Made by a program: the position numbers and the translations under genes. A stretch of 64,000 nt of DNA from Chitinophaga filiformis (GTDB lineage Bacteria; Bacteroidota; Bacteroidia; Chitinophagales; Chitinophagaceae). The stretch covers positions 6,055,001 to 6,119,000 of the forward strand of contig NZ_CP095855.1 of assembly GCF_023100805.1 (NCBI RefSeq), given 5' to 3'. Positions 35,688 through 46,410 of the stretch are shown here, piece by piece; positions within the stretch are counted from its first letter, which is position 1; each line of letters opens with the position of its first letter. The notes under the pieces were generated by a model, which was given only the letters and a program-made list of their open reading frames with translations, did no database searches and was not told the DNA's origin.

Positions 35688-36816
35688 AACCAATCATTTA
35701 AATTGTTAAAAAATTAGTTCGGAAGCCTCCACCGGAAATCCTGATAAAGGCAATGAAGGAACGCAATAAATGGGGGGGCTGTGCGGCAGGCTTTGTGTTT
35801 ATGGCGGAATTCCATTGCCGCTCGCAAAGGATTTCCGGAACTTTGTGTAGGATTAATTGCTCAACTATCCGTCTTTTGCACTTCTTTTCAATGAAAATGT
35901 CGTCCTCTTCACAGAGAAATTATTGCAGCTAACGACATCCCAAAACATAGCACTCGCATCTTGAATGTCAATGTCTTGGTGATTGAACTAATAAAATATC
36001 GCGGTGATTTTTGCGCCAGACATAGCATTAAAAGCTCACAAACACTAATGGTACACCTGGTTTTTTTCAAGGCACTTACGTAAGAGGAGGCCCTCGAGTA
36101 GTTATCTATAGCACAAGATATTTTGTTCGAATGCCATCAAACGTGTACGGTGAAAAGTGATAGAAAAAACGTGTATTCACTTTAACCAACACTTTTCCTA
36201 CAATGATATTGGTCAACTCATCGCCATCTTCTGACGGTTTCCTGCATCAGCGACCATACATCGGCCGTGTAAGTTCTAACCGCCATTCTCTCCTGCCGTT
36301 CGATAGTGAGCATAGAGTGAAACAGGCTACCTGGCTCATTAGCAAAAAACCGTACGAAAGGGGGCGCAACCGTTACTGTTGAATTATCTGCCAAATAAAA
36401 CTTGATACCGGAAAATGCGTACCACCAAGCGCCGACACAACATCATCTAAGCTGTATATGAAGCATGCATTTTGAAAGTTCTTGATGATGTCAGGCCAGA
36501 TAGGTAAAGGTCGAATCGGGAGGATCGATGGTGTCGGCTTCAGATCGGCTAGTGACCGCCATTTTTCAATTATCAATCATTCTTTGGTACATGCGGATAT
36601 AATGATCGCATAAATTAAAACAACGAATAACTTTTTCGTTGGATTTTTTTCCCAATGATAAAAAAGCCTCGTGTTCTTTTTTACCAGTTTTGGGTACCTA
36701 GGAAATAAAATTCATTAGGGCGGTAACAGCAACGACATCTAATCCTTGTAACTAAAGATATTTAGGGCAAACTTATTGAATTCTATGACGGGAACATTAA
36801 CGTCCTATTTAATCTA
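35688..36816. other. 1.1-kb gene-poor stretch with one weak small frame
   Basis: No recognised gene. One minus-strand frame at 36373-36576 (67 codons from MIIEKWRSLADLKPTPS to IWQIIQQ) reads somewhat protein-like and could be the remains of an older toxin-immunity cassette of the Rhs locus, but nothing in it is recognised. The rest is AT-rich with many stops in all frames. Confidence 0.4.
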
Positions 36817-37101
36817 TTAAATGATTATGTGTTTTACTATCCCTTCTCCTAAAGACTCACTGCCTTCACTAAAAGCAAAGCGTTTCCCTTCTTTAAAATC
36901 CTCTCCTAAATATTCAACGTGTAAAAATGTGATATCAACCTCACCTTCATCCCCTGGAAAAAATTTGTCTCTTCCAATAAGATCAATGCTACCAGACGTT
37001 TTCATTCCTTCAATAAACGTGAATAAAGGTCGATAACCGGTAAAAAAAGGTGTTTTTCGACCGCCTAAATAAAGTTTGATATATGCTCTTATTTTAACCA
37101 T
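36817..37101 (-). CDS. Stand-alone EF-Tu domain III-like protein, candidate immunity protein of the Rhs toxin
   Basis: 94 residues, colinear with domain III of bacterial EF-Tu and lacking the GTPase domain and domain II. Matching features in order: GGRKTPFFTGYRP (EF-Tu GGRHTPFFKGYRP), SGSIDL (TGTIEL), FPGDEGEVDI (MPGDNIKMVV), then GKRFAFSEGSESLGEGIV (LRFAIREGGRTVGAGVV). Its ATG overlaps the 3' end of the giant Rhs-type gene by 13 nt, the usual position and coupling of an immunity gene. I infer that it neutralises the toxin tip, possibly as a mimic of EF-Tu. The similarity is plain in sequence; the immunity role is inference. Confidence 0.85.
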   Translation of the reverse strand: MVKIRAYIKLYLGGRKTPFFTGYRPLFTFIEGMKTSGSIDLIGRDKFFPGDEGEVDITFLHVEYLGEDFKEGKRFAFSEGSESLGEGIVKHIII

Positions 37102-37420
37102 GGGCTGTAGTTTAGAGGCGTAGCCTTTAACAAATGTAATTTATCTGCAGGAATTGATATTGCGTTCATACCATCTGCCCGGAATTGATATGCATTCTGC
37201 AGTACTTTATTGGGTACTTTCACTTTCATAACCGTAATTGAAAGTTTATCAAACTGAAAATTATTTTTTCCAAACTGAGCTGCCTCCTTAAGTGTGGGCG
37301 CAAACAACTTACCTGTTTCATAAGCACCCTCTTTCGCCCTCAAACCAAATTTCATGATATCGTCTACCTCAGCCTGTGAAACAGCTCTGAATACCGTTGT
37401 AGTGCCGCGGCTACCGAAAC
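37089..37420 (-). other. C-terminal toxin tip of the Rhs protein
   Basis: About 105 residues after the helical linker LTDFAARFGSRG. Visible landmarks are the Arg in TTTVFRAVSQAEVDDI, GAYETGKLFAPT (position of the S-T-S-like strand), KEAAQFGKN, and a C-terminal GMNAISIPADKLHLL. These fit an ART/RES-like NAD-using fold, but the usual catalytic Glu is not evident. Structure prediction would settle the fold. Confidence 0.5.
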
Positions 37421-40400
37421 GAGCGGCAAAATCCGTAAGCTTGTTCTTAATTAAACCTCCAGCCTTGGCTAGTTTACCTAACCCATATTTTCCAATCGTG
37501 CCTGCCAAGTATAAATCTCCAAAGGGCAACGGCCCATCCATCACAGCAGCCATTCCACCAGCCGCCATTAATGCCATATCATACTCTGATGGTTTTAAAA
37601 ACTCGTATACATTTTCTCCCCACTCCTTAGCTGTCTGCTGGAATTCTTCTACACTTCTTCCTTCTGGATCAAATTTGGTGATAGGATTATTCAGGTTGAA
37701 TGAATAAGGACTTGTACCGGCATAGCTTTCAGCCATCGGATCGATACCCAGCCATTGGTAGGTATGAGGATCATAGTATCTGGCTCCATAATAATACAAT
37801 CCTGTTTCCGGGTCCTGTTCCTTACCATTGAAAGTGAATTGACTACTATAGTCCCTCCTCAGCTCCATAAAGGTTTCGCCAAACGGAAGGTATTCTACGT
37901 ATTGTACAATATTTTGATCCTTGTCTGATATAAAGCTACTGCTACCGATGTGATTGCGGTGGTAGAAATACCGGAATTTTTCGTCTCCATCAATCTGGTC
38001 ATTCACCGTTCCGGTTGCAGAGGAATTGGGATCTATCAAAACCGGATACTGTAACACTGGCCATTTCTTAGTAAGAGCGTTATGTGGAATATTTCTGTGT
38101 GGAATTTGCAGACTGTCGAAATAACTATTTACTAAAGCTTCAGCTTTTAGCATTTTCTTCAAATAAGACACAGTCAAGTACTTATTTTTAGGAACCAGGA
38201 CTTCAGTCATAACCAACGTATCTTTTTCTGGATGAATGGTACTGACTTCTGTGTTCATGGTCGGCCATTTACTATAATTAGTCAATTGACTCACAATTCG
38301 TTCCCGACCGATATATATATGTTTGGTCCCAATTCCTCTAGCATTTCGAACCGAAAAATATGGGTTTACATACAAATTGTAGGTAGCTGGGATGGAATAA
38401 TCGCCTGCGAATTGACCATTGATGTATACACCTTCGATTTCATTACTGATTTTGATCGTTCTTTCACCGTCGGCATCATAGGAATAACTGCTCAAATAAC
38501 CATTACTACTAATTGCTCGGATGCGATCTTCCTGATCCCACAATATCTTCCGCTCATTGATATTGTTATGAAAACTATCAGCAGTAGCTGTAAAGACATC
38601 ATTGCCGTCATCATCATAGGAATGATAGATAGTGTTAACTTCTTTATATACCTTAGGCTTCTTCGGATCTGCTTGTTGAACTATCCGCGAAATATGTTCC
38701 GTAACAACAGACAATTGAAATGGAGACTTATGCTCGTATTCAAACTTACTGGATACTGACCTATTAATTTTGGCCGAATTAAGCTCCAGCTTACGTGTTT
38801 TCACGTTGAACTGGTCATCATATGCCAGTTTCAGGTCGTACTTGGTTACCGTATTCCACTTCCCTTCTGCCGCCATGAGTTGATTTTGATTGTCATAAGC
38901 ATACCCATGCTCCATGGTTACAGCGACGTGCCCGGAAAAATTTGACTTATTGGTATTTCCCCTGATGTTATTGAGTTCATCATATCGATAGGTACTCAAC
39001 ATTATTTGAGCATCTCCTTTAAGCGTCTGTACAGATTGCAGACGCCTGAGTGTGTCCTCATAGGAATAATTGGTTACAAGTCCATTACCATATTCAATCT
39101 TTTTCCGTTGTTCAAATTCATCGTAAAAAATATTATTTGCATAGCGAAAACTAGTATCTGTCGTTCCATATTTGCTGCCGTATACCCGTATCAGGTTACC
39201 TCCAATATTGTAGTTATAGTTCACCTTCTCTCCGCTGGGATATACCATATATAACAAACGTCCCCAGCTGTCATATCTAAATTTTGTAGTAAAAGTGTAA
39301 GTCGTATCAAAGGGGGCAATAATTGTACGGGTATTGTAAACCACATTGCCGTATACGTCATACATGAATGATTGTGCCCCGGTAGCATCTATCTGAAAAA
39401 CGATCCGACCCGCGTTCGTAGTGGTTTGGGGACCTGATTTTACACCATAAACATACCTTACGCTATCTTCAGGATGACTGGAATAATTGGTGCGGATGAG
39501 GCGCCTATGTTCATAGTCATAGTTGATAACGTCTCTTCTTGCATTCATCTTCTTTTTTAAGTTACCTACCTTATCGTATTCATAAGTAGTTGTGCCACCA
39601 TTAACATTGAAATAACTTACTTTGCGTGTGCCCCAATCATATTTGTAGGACATCACCAAGTATTGACGACCATCATGGATATTGAAGACGTTTTCCGTGA
39701 GATGAATCGGTGTGTACTGGTATTTGGTGACTTTCACAATTGAATCAACGCTAACTGTAGGGTATCGTTTTTCTGTGGTCACTAGGTTAGCACCGTTGGT
39801 ATATACTTCCCTTTTATTCAGATTCGCATCTTTGCCATAAGTAGTGATAGTGAGCTGGGCGTCGTTATTAAATCCATCCTTACCTATTTTATATCTATTA
39901 GCTTCAAATAATTGCCCGTTGGGAAGGTAAGTGTTTAATTCACGGTCCAAAATGTCATAGTTGGTTACTGTTGCGGGTACTCTTCCAGTGTCCGTTACCA
40001 AGGTAGTGCCAGCGGCACCAATGGTCATGTCAGCTGAAACATCATAATTCTGAGTAGAAGGATAATAAGTCCTGGCAACACGATATAGGTCGTCATAAAA
40101 TTGTCGGCCACTCACTATCCATCTGCTGGTGCCGTTGACAACGCCGGTTTTCTTAGTTTGTATGTTCTTCCCGAATCCGTCTACAAAGCTGACAGTATAA
40201 ATGCCATCATTCTGATTGGACTCATCAAAATGTTTTAGGATCGAGTAGGATTTGCCAGGAAGAATGTGATAGGCAATTTTGATTGTGTGATCACTATCTT
40301 CTATGTCCGTAGAATTTTGATGCGGCCCTTGTACTTTCACGACACGACCAAATTCATCATATTTTGTTTTAATGGCGAAGCCGCTGGTCAGTACTTTTAG

Positions 40401-43400
40401 CTTTTCTGTGCCAAATCGATAATCATATTCGAACCTGTTTTCCAATTCATATGGATCTTTGATCCGCGATACATAAATGCCAAACCGGTCTTCAATCTCA
40501 AATGTATCCCGCAAACCATTCGCATAGATCTTTTTGATAAGATTTCCGGTCTCATCATCATATCTAAAAGTTGTCTTAGCGGAATTTTTATCACTGAAAT
40601 AAACCGTTTCAGATTCCATTTTAGGACCAAAATATTTCAGTGGATATGTAGCCTCTACCTTTTTGAGGGTCTCCCCTGCTTTGTTTGTAACGACTATAGA
40701 TGTTGGCAATCCATATATATACGGATTATCTTCGACTTTCTTATATATAATAGCTGTTTTATAATAGGACTTATCTTTTTGAGAAGCACTATTTCCTTCC
40801 TCATATTCAAAACTTGATATATTGAGCAAATTATCATACTTGTAACGGGTTCTGTGCAACATTGCCCGATTAGTGTCACCCTCATAGGAATAAACTGTTT
40901 TAGTTCGAAGCAAACTCTGCATTACAGCCGCTGTTAACAACGATTGCGGTGGCGGAGGTGTTTCACCTATTTTAGATGCACTGCTTCTATATTTTTCTTC
41001 GTAGTCGTATTCTTCATATTGAAATTTGTTACCGGCAGCATCTTCGGTCCATTTTTTTGCTATCTGATGACCCACAAAATAATGCTGGTTATTGTACTGT
41101 GCCACCGATCTGCGGTACAACTTGCCTTGAAAGTAATCAGCGGCAATGACCTGATGGAAACCGAGAAACTCTCGCTCATAGCGGTCGAAATGACCTTGCT
41201 TATAATCAAATTCTGTCTTAAAGTTTTCTCCATCGCTTTTGACGCCGTCATCTCTCGTAACGCTTGCCATCACCCACTTGCCACCTGGGTGTCTATAATC
41301 TCCCTCGATATGCTTATAATCCAGCTGCAAACTCCCGCCGAGGGGCCCGGATACATTCTTCAAACGGTTGACCTTTGCCAGGTTAGATAGTTTTAAAGTA
41401 ACTTTTTTATTATCATAACTTACGAAGTCTACAAACCCGTCTCCATTGATATCTATCCATTGGGATTTAACGGAGTTGTTACCATCACCGGTGTTAGCAG
41501 TTACTGAAAAAACTATTTTACAAACGGGTACAAATAGTACAAAAACATGCGGGGCAAATGTATAGGCTCCGTGTATCCCCCTGCTGCTGGAAACTGATTC
41601 TCCCAGATCCACCGCGCTTCCAAGATTGATAACCTGACCTCCGGTCCTACTGATAACTTTGCCGGTGTTTATGTAAAAAATAACATCATTTCCTGCTGTT
41701 CTTACAACGTTATCAATCAATCCGTCTCCGTTGAAATCGATCAATGAGCTGTATTGTTTGGTGGTCGTTGTTGCGAGGCTAATCCCAGCCGATGCACTAT
41801 AATTATCGAAATTATATCCACCACCGCCACCAAGGGACCTACTTTCATTTTTCTGAATGTTGAGTAATTGCCAGTTGATGGTCTGTCCAGAAAATCCGTT
41901 ACCTTGATTAAGATAAACATTTCCGTTTTTGTTCACTTTGTCAGGTAGGCCATCCCCATTGACGTCATAGAGGTTGGCTTCAACTTCATCACTGTTTTCA
42001 TTGTATCCCCCGGAAAGTCCCGAGAGCGCCGCTGCTATCTTAGAGCTGGCTGTTGATATATTATTTCCTTTACCGTTATCTGATTTTCCTCCAGCGATAA
42101 ATGGATGGAAAAATACTCCACCAAGGTTGATACCCCATGAGCTAGCAATGGCATGTTGCAAACCAGTGGAGATGGCGGTCACATTCCGCTGCAAACCACC
42201 CAACGAGTTAGTAAATTGAACTGATTCTGTGCCTGCAATATCAGGAAACCTGTCTCCATTTAAATCGATATATTCAGAATAGGTAACAGAATTACCATTT
42301 ATACTTTTGTTAACTGACACTCCAGCCCCGCCTCCTGCTATGGACGTGCTCGTACTCTTTGTGTATCTAACTACTGCTCTGGCGCCTGAGGCATTAATTG
42401 CACTATTGACAATGAACAGCTGTTGAGGGGTTACATCGGCCATGGCCATTCTGGAAGGGCTAAGTGTATCCTTGTGAATGTATATTCTTTTGTTCACGCC
42501 GGTATTACGTAGAGTCCGTACATCATGCGGCATTGCAAAAAACTCTGTCTCATAGAAATTCGTCCGTTTTATCTGTGATAGCTGGAATTTGTTGATATCA
42601 ATAGGCTGTTTCAGGTAGTTCGTTGCATTGAAGACCGCGTGGCCCCAGCCTCTATAAAGAGCGCCATAATCACTTGTTTCCCAGTTATGAAATACCGCTG
42701 CAGCCTGGGACAGAATGGTACTGAATTGAACGGGACTGTGAGTCACGGTATCGATAAAACTAATTACATCATTCTCTTTTAATAATACATTGTCGAGTGT
42801 ATCGCGGTTATGAGGCAGGGAGTCTTTACCATTAATCTGAATGACAGACCTCGCCAAAGTGCGTTTTTGTACACTATAGAAAGAATAGCGGCCGGACTGA
42901 GGTACTACCCAATTGTGAAAATCATTAGGAATGAGTAGATATGAAGGTGTTTGAGCGTTTGCACCCGTTACATCTAAATCTGCTGGGGAATTCACTTCAT
43001 AGTGCACGGAATAACGCTCGCCTTTATTACGTACAAAAGAAACAGTGTCCGACATAAACGCAGACTCAGTGATTTGCTTCCTAAGTATTACTTTATCCTT
43101 ATCGCTCACAACTAGGGTAGCCTGGCCTTTTTTAAGGCTGTTCAAAGTGATAATAGGGCTGATTTTTACATCGCCACTGTCTTTAACCTGAACATAAATA
43201 CCCGACTTATATAGTTGACCTTTGAAATTAACTTTTGGGAAATAGACAATTGTATCCTTTTTCCAGCGTTCGTCCGGTTTCTGTTCTGTGGAATCGTAAT
43301 ATTGATATCTTATCTGTGGCTTCCAATCAATCCCTGTCATATCAAAGTTTGACGCCGGTGTGATTGCAAAAGACAGCGCCGAGTTGTACCCATATTTTTG

Positions 43401-46400
43401 TGGTACTGCAAAGTTAGTGGCGAACACCTGTGCGCTGGTATCCAGCATTTTAGCATATACGCTATCGATGGTAGTGTATTTATACTCGACAACTGAAATA
43501 GTAGTGTCGCCCCCCTCATCTTTAGGACGCTGAACCTTAAAGGAGCTAAGTACGCTATCGGTTACGATTTTTCCGGACAATCTGATTGTTAGTGTAACAG
43601 TATCTTTAGTCCGGGGTTTGACAAAACGACCAGCGATTGTATAGGTACCAGAATCTGGGAGGTTAAAAACTTCATTGCAGTAGAGGTGATCTTCCACTGC
43701 ACTATATTCAACCTGGTTGGCCTTGAACGGATCAAAAAAGTGCTTGTCATTATCCTTGGAAAGGTAGGTGATAACAGGATTCCATTGCACCTGATCGTAG
43801 TATCCATTCGCGGTCGGATGATTGCCTGACTGTACCCGGAACAATATTTTATCCCCTTTGCTCACTCGTACAGAAGGTATTACTACTGCTTTTTCGCTAA
43901 AATCTGCCCGATTGATTTGCAAAGGATTAAAAATTGGGATACTGTTTCGTTGAACAGAAACATAGACACCATCCGAACCGTTGTATTCGGTGGAATCTTC
44001 ACTTTTATTGCCCAATACTGGTTGCAGTAGCCTGACTGGCGCGTTGATACGTAAGGTACCGCTATCTGGAGCAATCCACACTTTGATAATATCATGCAGG
44101 GGGCTTATTTTAATGTTATTCGCTAGTTCCTGATCCATTCTTGTTTGGTCTTCAGTTACGAGCGCATTTCCGATTGTGGCCCCACTGGAAATGGGACTTG
44201 GGGTAGCGGCTGATGAAGCAGTGAATTGAATGCCTCCATTGCCTCCATCGTATGTATTAAATTTCACCTGACCGTCTTCAACCACATCTGTGAGGCCATC
44301 ACCATTCGCGTCGGTGAAATAGGTTTTGGAGTAACTGTGGGTCGTATTCCTATCGGTGCCGCCGTATATCCTCGACTGGGTGGGGCCGTTTACTTCTCCA
44401 CCAATACCGTGACTTGATCCGTCATCTTTTCCAAAACTGCTTATGCCGGCAATCGGGCGTTCGGGACCAAAAGTGATTTTGTCAAGACTACTGGTATTGG
44501 GCCTATAAGTGATACGACCCTTATTATTGCGGATAATATCTGGTCGGGCATCTCCATCAATGTCGATAAAACTCACCACGGATTCTGATTCATTTTCCTT
44601 ATAGGAAAAGCGTGCATCAAACGACAAGCTCTTGGACGTAAACTGAAAATCCGGTGCGCCAATCCCAGTAGCGCCGCCAAATCCTAATTTCGCTTGGGTT
44701 TCAGATTTCCCAAGGAAGTCATCGGCAGGCATATTTATTTGTGCGTCGGTAAAATAGTTTCCTTCCAGTGCCTCAAGGCTGTAATAATCGAAACGTTGAC
44801 CATAGAATAGCTTTTCTACATCTCCATCATATCCAAATTGTGAGATGCTGTCAAGAATCATTTTTGAATAACTGCCATTACGATAGTGAAAGGCATATTT
44901 TCGTATGTTTACCTCATCTTGAGCAGAACCGTCCCCACGGTAGTCGACGGAGGAAATGTGTATTGTTTTGAGTAAGCGGGCATTATCAGAGGTGAAAAAA
45001 CCGTATCTCGCCGAAAAATTGAAATCGGATCTTTCAGTTTGGTCATCGTAGGCAATGTCAATTTTGTAAACATCTTTCAAATGTTTCTGATCCTGGTACA
45101 ACGTATACAGTACACGGGAGAGATAAAGCGAATGGACAACATTGTTATCTACATTTCTATCCTTTGGTTCATAGGTGAATTCCATACTGTTTTTGAACAG
45201 ATCTATCACTTTTCGCAGTTTCCACTCTGCAATTTTGTCCCCTTCCCGCAAGACGGCGTCCACCTGGTGACTTCCGTTATCTTTTATTATCCCACCGTAA
45301 TAGTATTTGGTGCCATTTTTATCCGTTACTACCCATATATAGTTTTTTAGAGATCCAACGCGCTCAATTTTGCTGAAATTAGTTTCACGCCTGCAGAAAA
45401 ACCGTTTTGTTGCTTCAGGTGCTCGTGCAATGCCCAACTTACGGTGAGCCATAGTCAGAATGTCCTTATCATCGGCCATCGCCAGCATTTGGCCGTCCAA
45501 TAGATAGGTTTCCGACTCCGTGGCAGCACTATAGGTGGGAACGCCCCATCTTGTTTCCACTGATATGGAAGAAGTGCCAGTTAAGCTCCATCCCTCTCCC
45601 ATGACACCATTGCCGCCATCGCTATTATAAGATACATCCAAATTGGGCTGGATATCCTGCCTTCCAACTGGGGTTTCTATGTGAAAACTGAGTGTCGCAG
45701 ATCCCTGACTGTTGGGAATAGGGGCCTGGATGAGATTGACCATCGATGTAGGATCCCCCAATTTCAGATCATGAAGTGTGGTAGGTGCGAAGCCGGCAGT
45801 TTCTGGCGATTCGGGACTTTTAATGATCGCATTGATATAATCCCCATCTTCAGTATTGGCCGAATAAACGATATTATGGTATAGGTCTACACTATCCCTT
45901 TTGAGTTGTATCCAATCTTTGGAAGCATCACTGTAAAAATAGGTATGCACGTCAGCCACTGTATAACCATCGGGGATGGCGCTTTTATCAAACCTGATTG
46001 CTATGAGTTTTACCGCATTGTTGCCACTGCTGATCCGGTAGCCACGATGATTGTCGCTAACATTTACCATTCCAATGGATAGGGGATGAAATCCGGCGCT
46101 ATCTAAAGGCCGATAAGATGTTGTCGGTAAGAACTGGGCAGCTGATTTTTTAGTGCGTCGTCGTGACATGATGCCCGGCAGTGGCATTTGCGCGAACTGA
46201 TTAGAGTCATTGGTACTGCTAATTAATGCAGACTCTGTTTTAATATTATGGTTGAAGCCATTAGCACTGCCGGCTACCGGCTGTGGAGAGGAATGCCACC
46301 AAATGAGCATGCATATCAATAAAAAGACAAACAGTATTTTATAAGCAGTAGTAGTAGTGAATATAAGAGTACCCACTTTGGGAGATGCGGTGGTAATCAT
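37089..46400 (-). CDS. Giant SpvB/TcdB-Rhs polymorphic toxin
   Basis: About 3103 residues from the ATG at 46400 (MITTASPKVGTLIF), with one hydrophobic anchor or signal segment at residues 20-35. The SpvB-like domain follows (QAPIPNSQGSATLSFHIETP, GVMGEGWSLTG). Integrin/FG-GAP-type calcium repeats appear as DIDGDARPDI, DANGDGLTDV, DVNGDGLPDK, DFNGDGLIDN and DINGDGFVDF. Tc-toxin B-like and YD/Rhs repeats then form the cage, closed by the Rhs core around 37700-37830 (DPETGLYYYGARYYDPHTYQW, then GIDPMAES). The last about 190 residues are the variable tip. VFRAVSQAEVDDIMKFGL and GKLFAPTLKEAAQF in it suggest an ADP-ribosyltransferase-type fold, uncertain. A partner gene lies upstream and an EF-Tu-like gene overlaps downstream. 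Confidence 0.88.
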   Translation of the reverse strand: MITTASPKVGTLIFTTTTAYKILFVFLLICMLIWWHSSPQPVAGSANGFNHNIKTESALISSTNDSNQFAQMPLPGIMSRRRTKKSAAQFLPTTSYRPLDSAGFHPLSIGMVNVSDNHRGYRISSGNNAVKLIAIRFDKSAIPDGYTVADVHTYFYSDASKDWIQLKRDSVDLYHNIVYSANTEDGDYINAIIKSPESPETAGFAPTTLHDLKLGDPTSMVNLIQAPIPNSQGSATLSFHIETPVGRQDIQPNLDVSYNSDGGNGVMGEGWSLTGTSSISVETRWGVPTYSAATESETYLLDGQMLAMADDKDILTMAHRKLGIARAPEATKRFFCRRETNFSKIERVGSLKNYIWVVTDKNGTKYYYGGIIKDNGSHQVDAVLREGDKIAEWKLRKVIDLFKNSMEFTYEPKDRNVDNNVVHSLYLSRVLYTLYQDQKHLKDVYKIDIAYDDQTERSDFNFSARYGFFTSDNARLLKTIHISSVDYRGDGSAQDEVNIRKYAFHYRNGSYSKMILDSISQFGYDGDVEKLFYGQRFDYYSLEALEGNYFTDAQINMPADDFLGKSETQAKLGFGGATGIGAPDFQFTSKSLSFDARFSYKENESESVVSFIDIDGDARPDIIRNNKGRITYRPNTSSLDKITFGPERPIAGISSFGKDDGSSHGIGGEVNGPTQSRIYGGTDRNTTHSYSKTYFTDANGDGLTDVVEDGQVKFNTYDGGNGGIQFTASSAATPSPISSGATIGNALVTEDQTRMDQELANNIKISPLHDIIKVWIAPDSGTLRINAPVRLLQPVLGNKSEDSTEYNGSDGVYVSVQRNSIPIFNPLQINRADFSEKAVVIPSVRVSKGDKILFRVQSGNHPTANGYYDQVQWNPVITYLSKDNDKHFFDPFKANQVEYSAVEDHLYCNEVFNLPDSGTYTIAGRFVKPRTKDTVTLTIRLSGKIVTDSVLSSFKVQRPKDEGGDTTISVVEYKYTTIDSVYAKMLDTSAQVFATNFAVPQKYGYNSALSFAITPASNFDMTGIDWKPQIRYQYYDSTEQKPDERWKKDTIVYFPKVNFKGQLYKSGIYVQVKDSGDVKISPIITLNSLKKGQATLVVSDKDKVILRKQITESAFMSDTVSFVRNKGERYSVHYEVNSPADLDVTGANAQTPSYLLIPNDFHNWVVPQSGRYSFYSVQKRTLARSVIQINGKDSLPHNRDTLDNVLLKENDVISFIDTVTHSPVQFSTILSQAAAVFHNWETSDYGALYRGWGHAVFNATNYLKQPIDINKFQLSQIKRTNFYETEFFAMPHDVRTLRNTGVNKRIYIHKDTLSPSRMAMADVTPQQLFIVNSAINASGARAVVRYTKSTSTSIAGGGAGVSVNKSINGNSVTYSEYIDLNGDRFPDIAGTESVQFTNSLGGLQRNVTAISTGLQHAIASSWGINLGGVFFHPFIAGGKSDNGKGNNISTASSKIAAALSGLSGGYNENSDEVEANLYDVNGDGLPDKVNKNGNVYLNQGNGFSGQTINWQLLNIQKNESRSLGGGGGYNFDNYSASAGISLATTTTKQYSSLIDFNGDGLIDNVVRTAGNDVIFYINTGKVISRTGGQVINLGSAVDLGESVSSSRGIHGAYTFAPHVFVLFVPVCKIVFSVTANTGDGNNSVKSQWIDINGDGFVDFVSYDNKKVTLKLSNLAKVNRLKNVSGPLGGSLQLDYKHIEGDYRHPGGKWVMASVTRDDGVKSDGENFKTEFDYKQGHFDRYEREFLGFHQVIAADYFQGKLYRRSVAQYNNQHYFVGHQIAKKWTEDAAGNKFQYEEYDYEEKYRSSASKIGETPPPPQSLLTAAVMQSLLRTKTVYSYEGDTNRAMLHRTRYKYDNLLNISSFEYEEGNSASQKDKSYYKTAIIYKKVEDNPYIYGLPTSIVVTNKAGETLKKVEATYPLKYFGPKMESETVYFSDKNSAKTTFRYDDETGNLIKKIYANGLRDTFEIEDRFGIYVSRIKDPYELENRFEYDYRFGTEKLKVLTSGFAIKTKYDEFGRVVKVQGPHQNSTDIEDSDHTIKIAYHILPGKSYSILKHFDESNQNDGIYTVSFVDGFGKNIQTKKTGVVNGTSRWIVSGRQFYDDLYRVARTYYPSTQNYDVSADMTIGAAGTTLVTDTGRVPATVTNYDILDRELNTYLPNGQLFEANRYKIGKDGFNNDAQLTITTYGKDANLNKREVYTNGANLVTTEKRYPTVSVDSIVKVTKYQYTPIHLTENVFNIHDGRQYLVMSYKYDWGTRKVSYFNVNGGTTTYEYDKVGNLKKKMNARRDVINYDYEHRRLIRTNYSSHPEDSVRYVYGVKSGPQTTTNAGRIVFQIDATGAQSFMYDVYGNVVYNTRTIIAPFDTTYTFTTKFRYDSWGRLLYMVYPSGEKVNYNYNIGGNLIRVYGSKYGTTDTSFRYANNIFYDEFEQRKKIEYGNGLVTNYSYEDTLRRLQSVQTLKGDAQIMLSTYRYDELNNIRGNTNKSNFSGHVAVTMEHGYAYDNQNQLMAAEGKWNTVTKYDLKLAYDDQFNVKTRKLELNSAKINRSVSSKFEYEHKSPFQLSVVTEHISRIVQQADPKKPKVYKEVNTIYHSYDDDGNDVFTATADSFHNNINERKILWDQEDRIRAISSNGYLSSYSYDADGERTIKISNEIEGVYINGQFAGDYSIPATYNLYVNPYFSVRNARGIGTKHIYIGRERIVSQLTNYSKWPTMNTEVSTIHPEKDTLVMTEVLVPKNKYLTVSYLKKMLKAEALVNSYFDSLQIPHRNIPHNALTKKWPVLQYPVLIDPNSSATGTVNDQIDGDEKFRYFYHRNHIGSSSFISDKDQNIVQYVEYLPFGETFMELRRDYSSQFTFNGKEQDPETGLYYYGARYYDPHTYQWLGIDPMAESYAGTSPYSFNLNNPITKFDPEGRSVEEFQQTAKEWGENVYEFLKPSEYDMALMAAGGMAAVMDGPLPFGDLYLAGTIGKYGLGKLAKAGGLIKNKLTDFAARFGSRGTTTVFRAVSQAEVDDIMKFGLRAKEGAYETGKLFAPTLKEAAQFGKNNFQFDKLSITVMKVKVPNKVLQNAYQFRADGMNAISIPADKLHLLKATPLNYSPWLK

Positions 46401-46410
46401 GATAGAAAAA

